NCBI GenBank assembly: GCA_027084145.1
Contig: JALWLM010000147.1
Span: 1 to 6,887, forward strand
Source of the DNA: Crocinitomicaceae bacterium
Lineage (GTDB): Bacteria; Bacteroidota; Bacteroidia; Flavobacteriales_D; Crocinitomicaceae
DNA length: 6,887 bases
Reading direction: 5' to 3'
Under the pieces are notes generated by a model. The model searched no databases. It was not told where the DNA came from and saw only the letters and a list, made by a program, of their open reading frames with translations. Shown here piece by piece: positions 6,865 through 6,887 of the stretch. Every line of letters begins with the position of its first letter. The stretch's first letter is position 1. Position numbers and translations under genes: made by a program.

Positions 6865-6887
6865 ATGAGTTCTATACAAATCCTATA
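6865..6887 (+). CDS. Possible start of next gene (7 codons, cut by window edge)
   Basis: An ATG at 6865 opens a frame reading MSSIQIL up to the edge. It lies 85 bases after the ATPase stop on the same strand, behind the candidate operator and -7 box. In related bacteria the next gene after ccoI is usually ccoS, a small one-helix membrane protein with a short hydrophobic start, or ccoN. Seven residues are too few to identify it, so this is a position-based expectation only. Confidence 0.35.

Overview
The window is AT-rich DNA that fits the phylum Bacteroidota, most likely a Flavobacteriales-type marine or aquatic bacterium. This is inferred from three things: exact matches to the Bacteroidota promoter -7 box (TAnnTTTG), the absence of Shine-Dalgarno sequences in front of the genes, and a secreted protein made of a Gly-rich region followed by Cys-paired Ig-like repeats. 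The genus cannot be read from the sequence.

Layout. From the left edge to 2204 on the minus strand lies the first 734 codons of a large secreted adhesin-like protein whose C-terminus is outside the window. Next on the same strand, 71 bases away, is a Crp/Fnr-family regulator (2276-2974). A 95-base divergent intergenic region (2975-3069) separates it from two plus-strand genes. These are hemN (3070-4431; oxygen-independent coproporphyrinogen III dehydrogenase, GTG start) and a copper-transporting P1B ATPase of the CcoI/FixI type (4428-6779), which overlap by four bases. A further short gap contains a candidate Crp/Fnr operator, and the first seven codons of a possible further plus-strand gene reach the right edge (6865-6887).

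How the genes fit together. Fnr-like regulator, HemN and CcoI form a low-oxygen respiration module. The regulator could sense oxygen through an iron-sulfur cluster, because all four cysteine positions of E. coli FNR have counterparts. HemN makes heme precursor without oxygen, and CcoI supplies copper for the cbb3-type cytochrome oxidase. The cco structural genes are expected just beyond the right edge; this is a prediction and is not seen here. The adhesin-like gene appears to be an unrelated neighbour, although no clear terminator separates it from the regulator.

I see no RNA genes, mobile elements, CRISPR arrays or attachment sites. The module is a recognisable one and not a wholly new system. 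The points of most interest are the regulator's near-complete FNR cysteine set with altered spacing, its changed DNA-recognition residue, and the candidate operator before the next gene.
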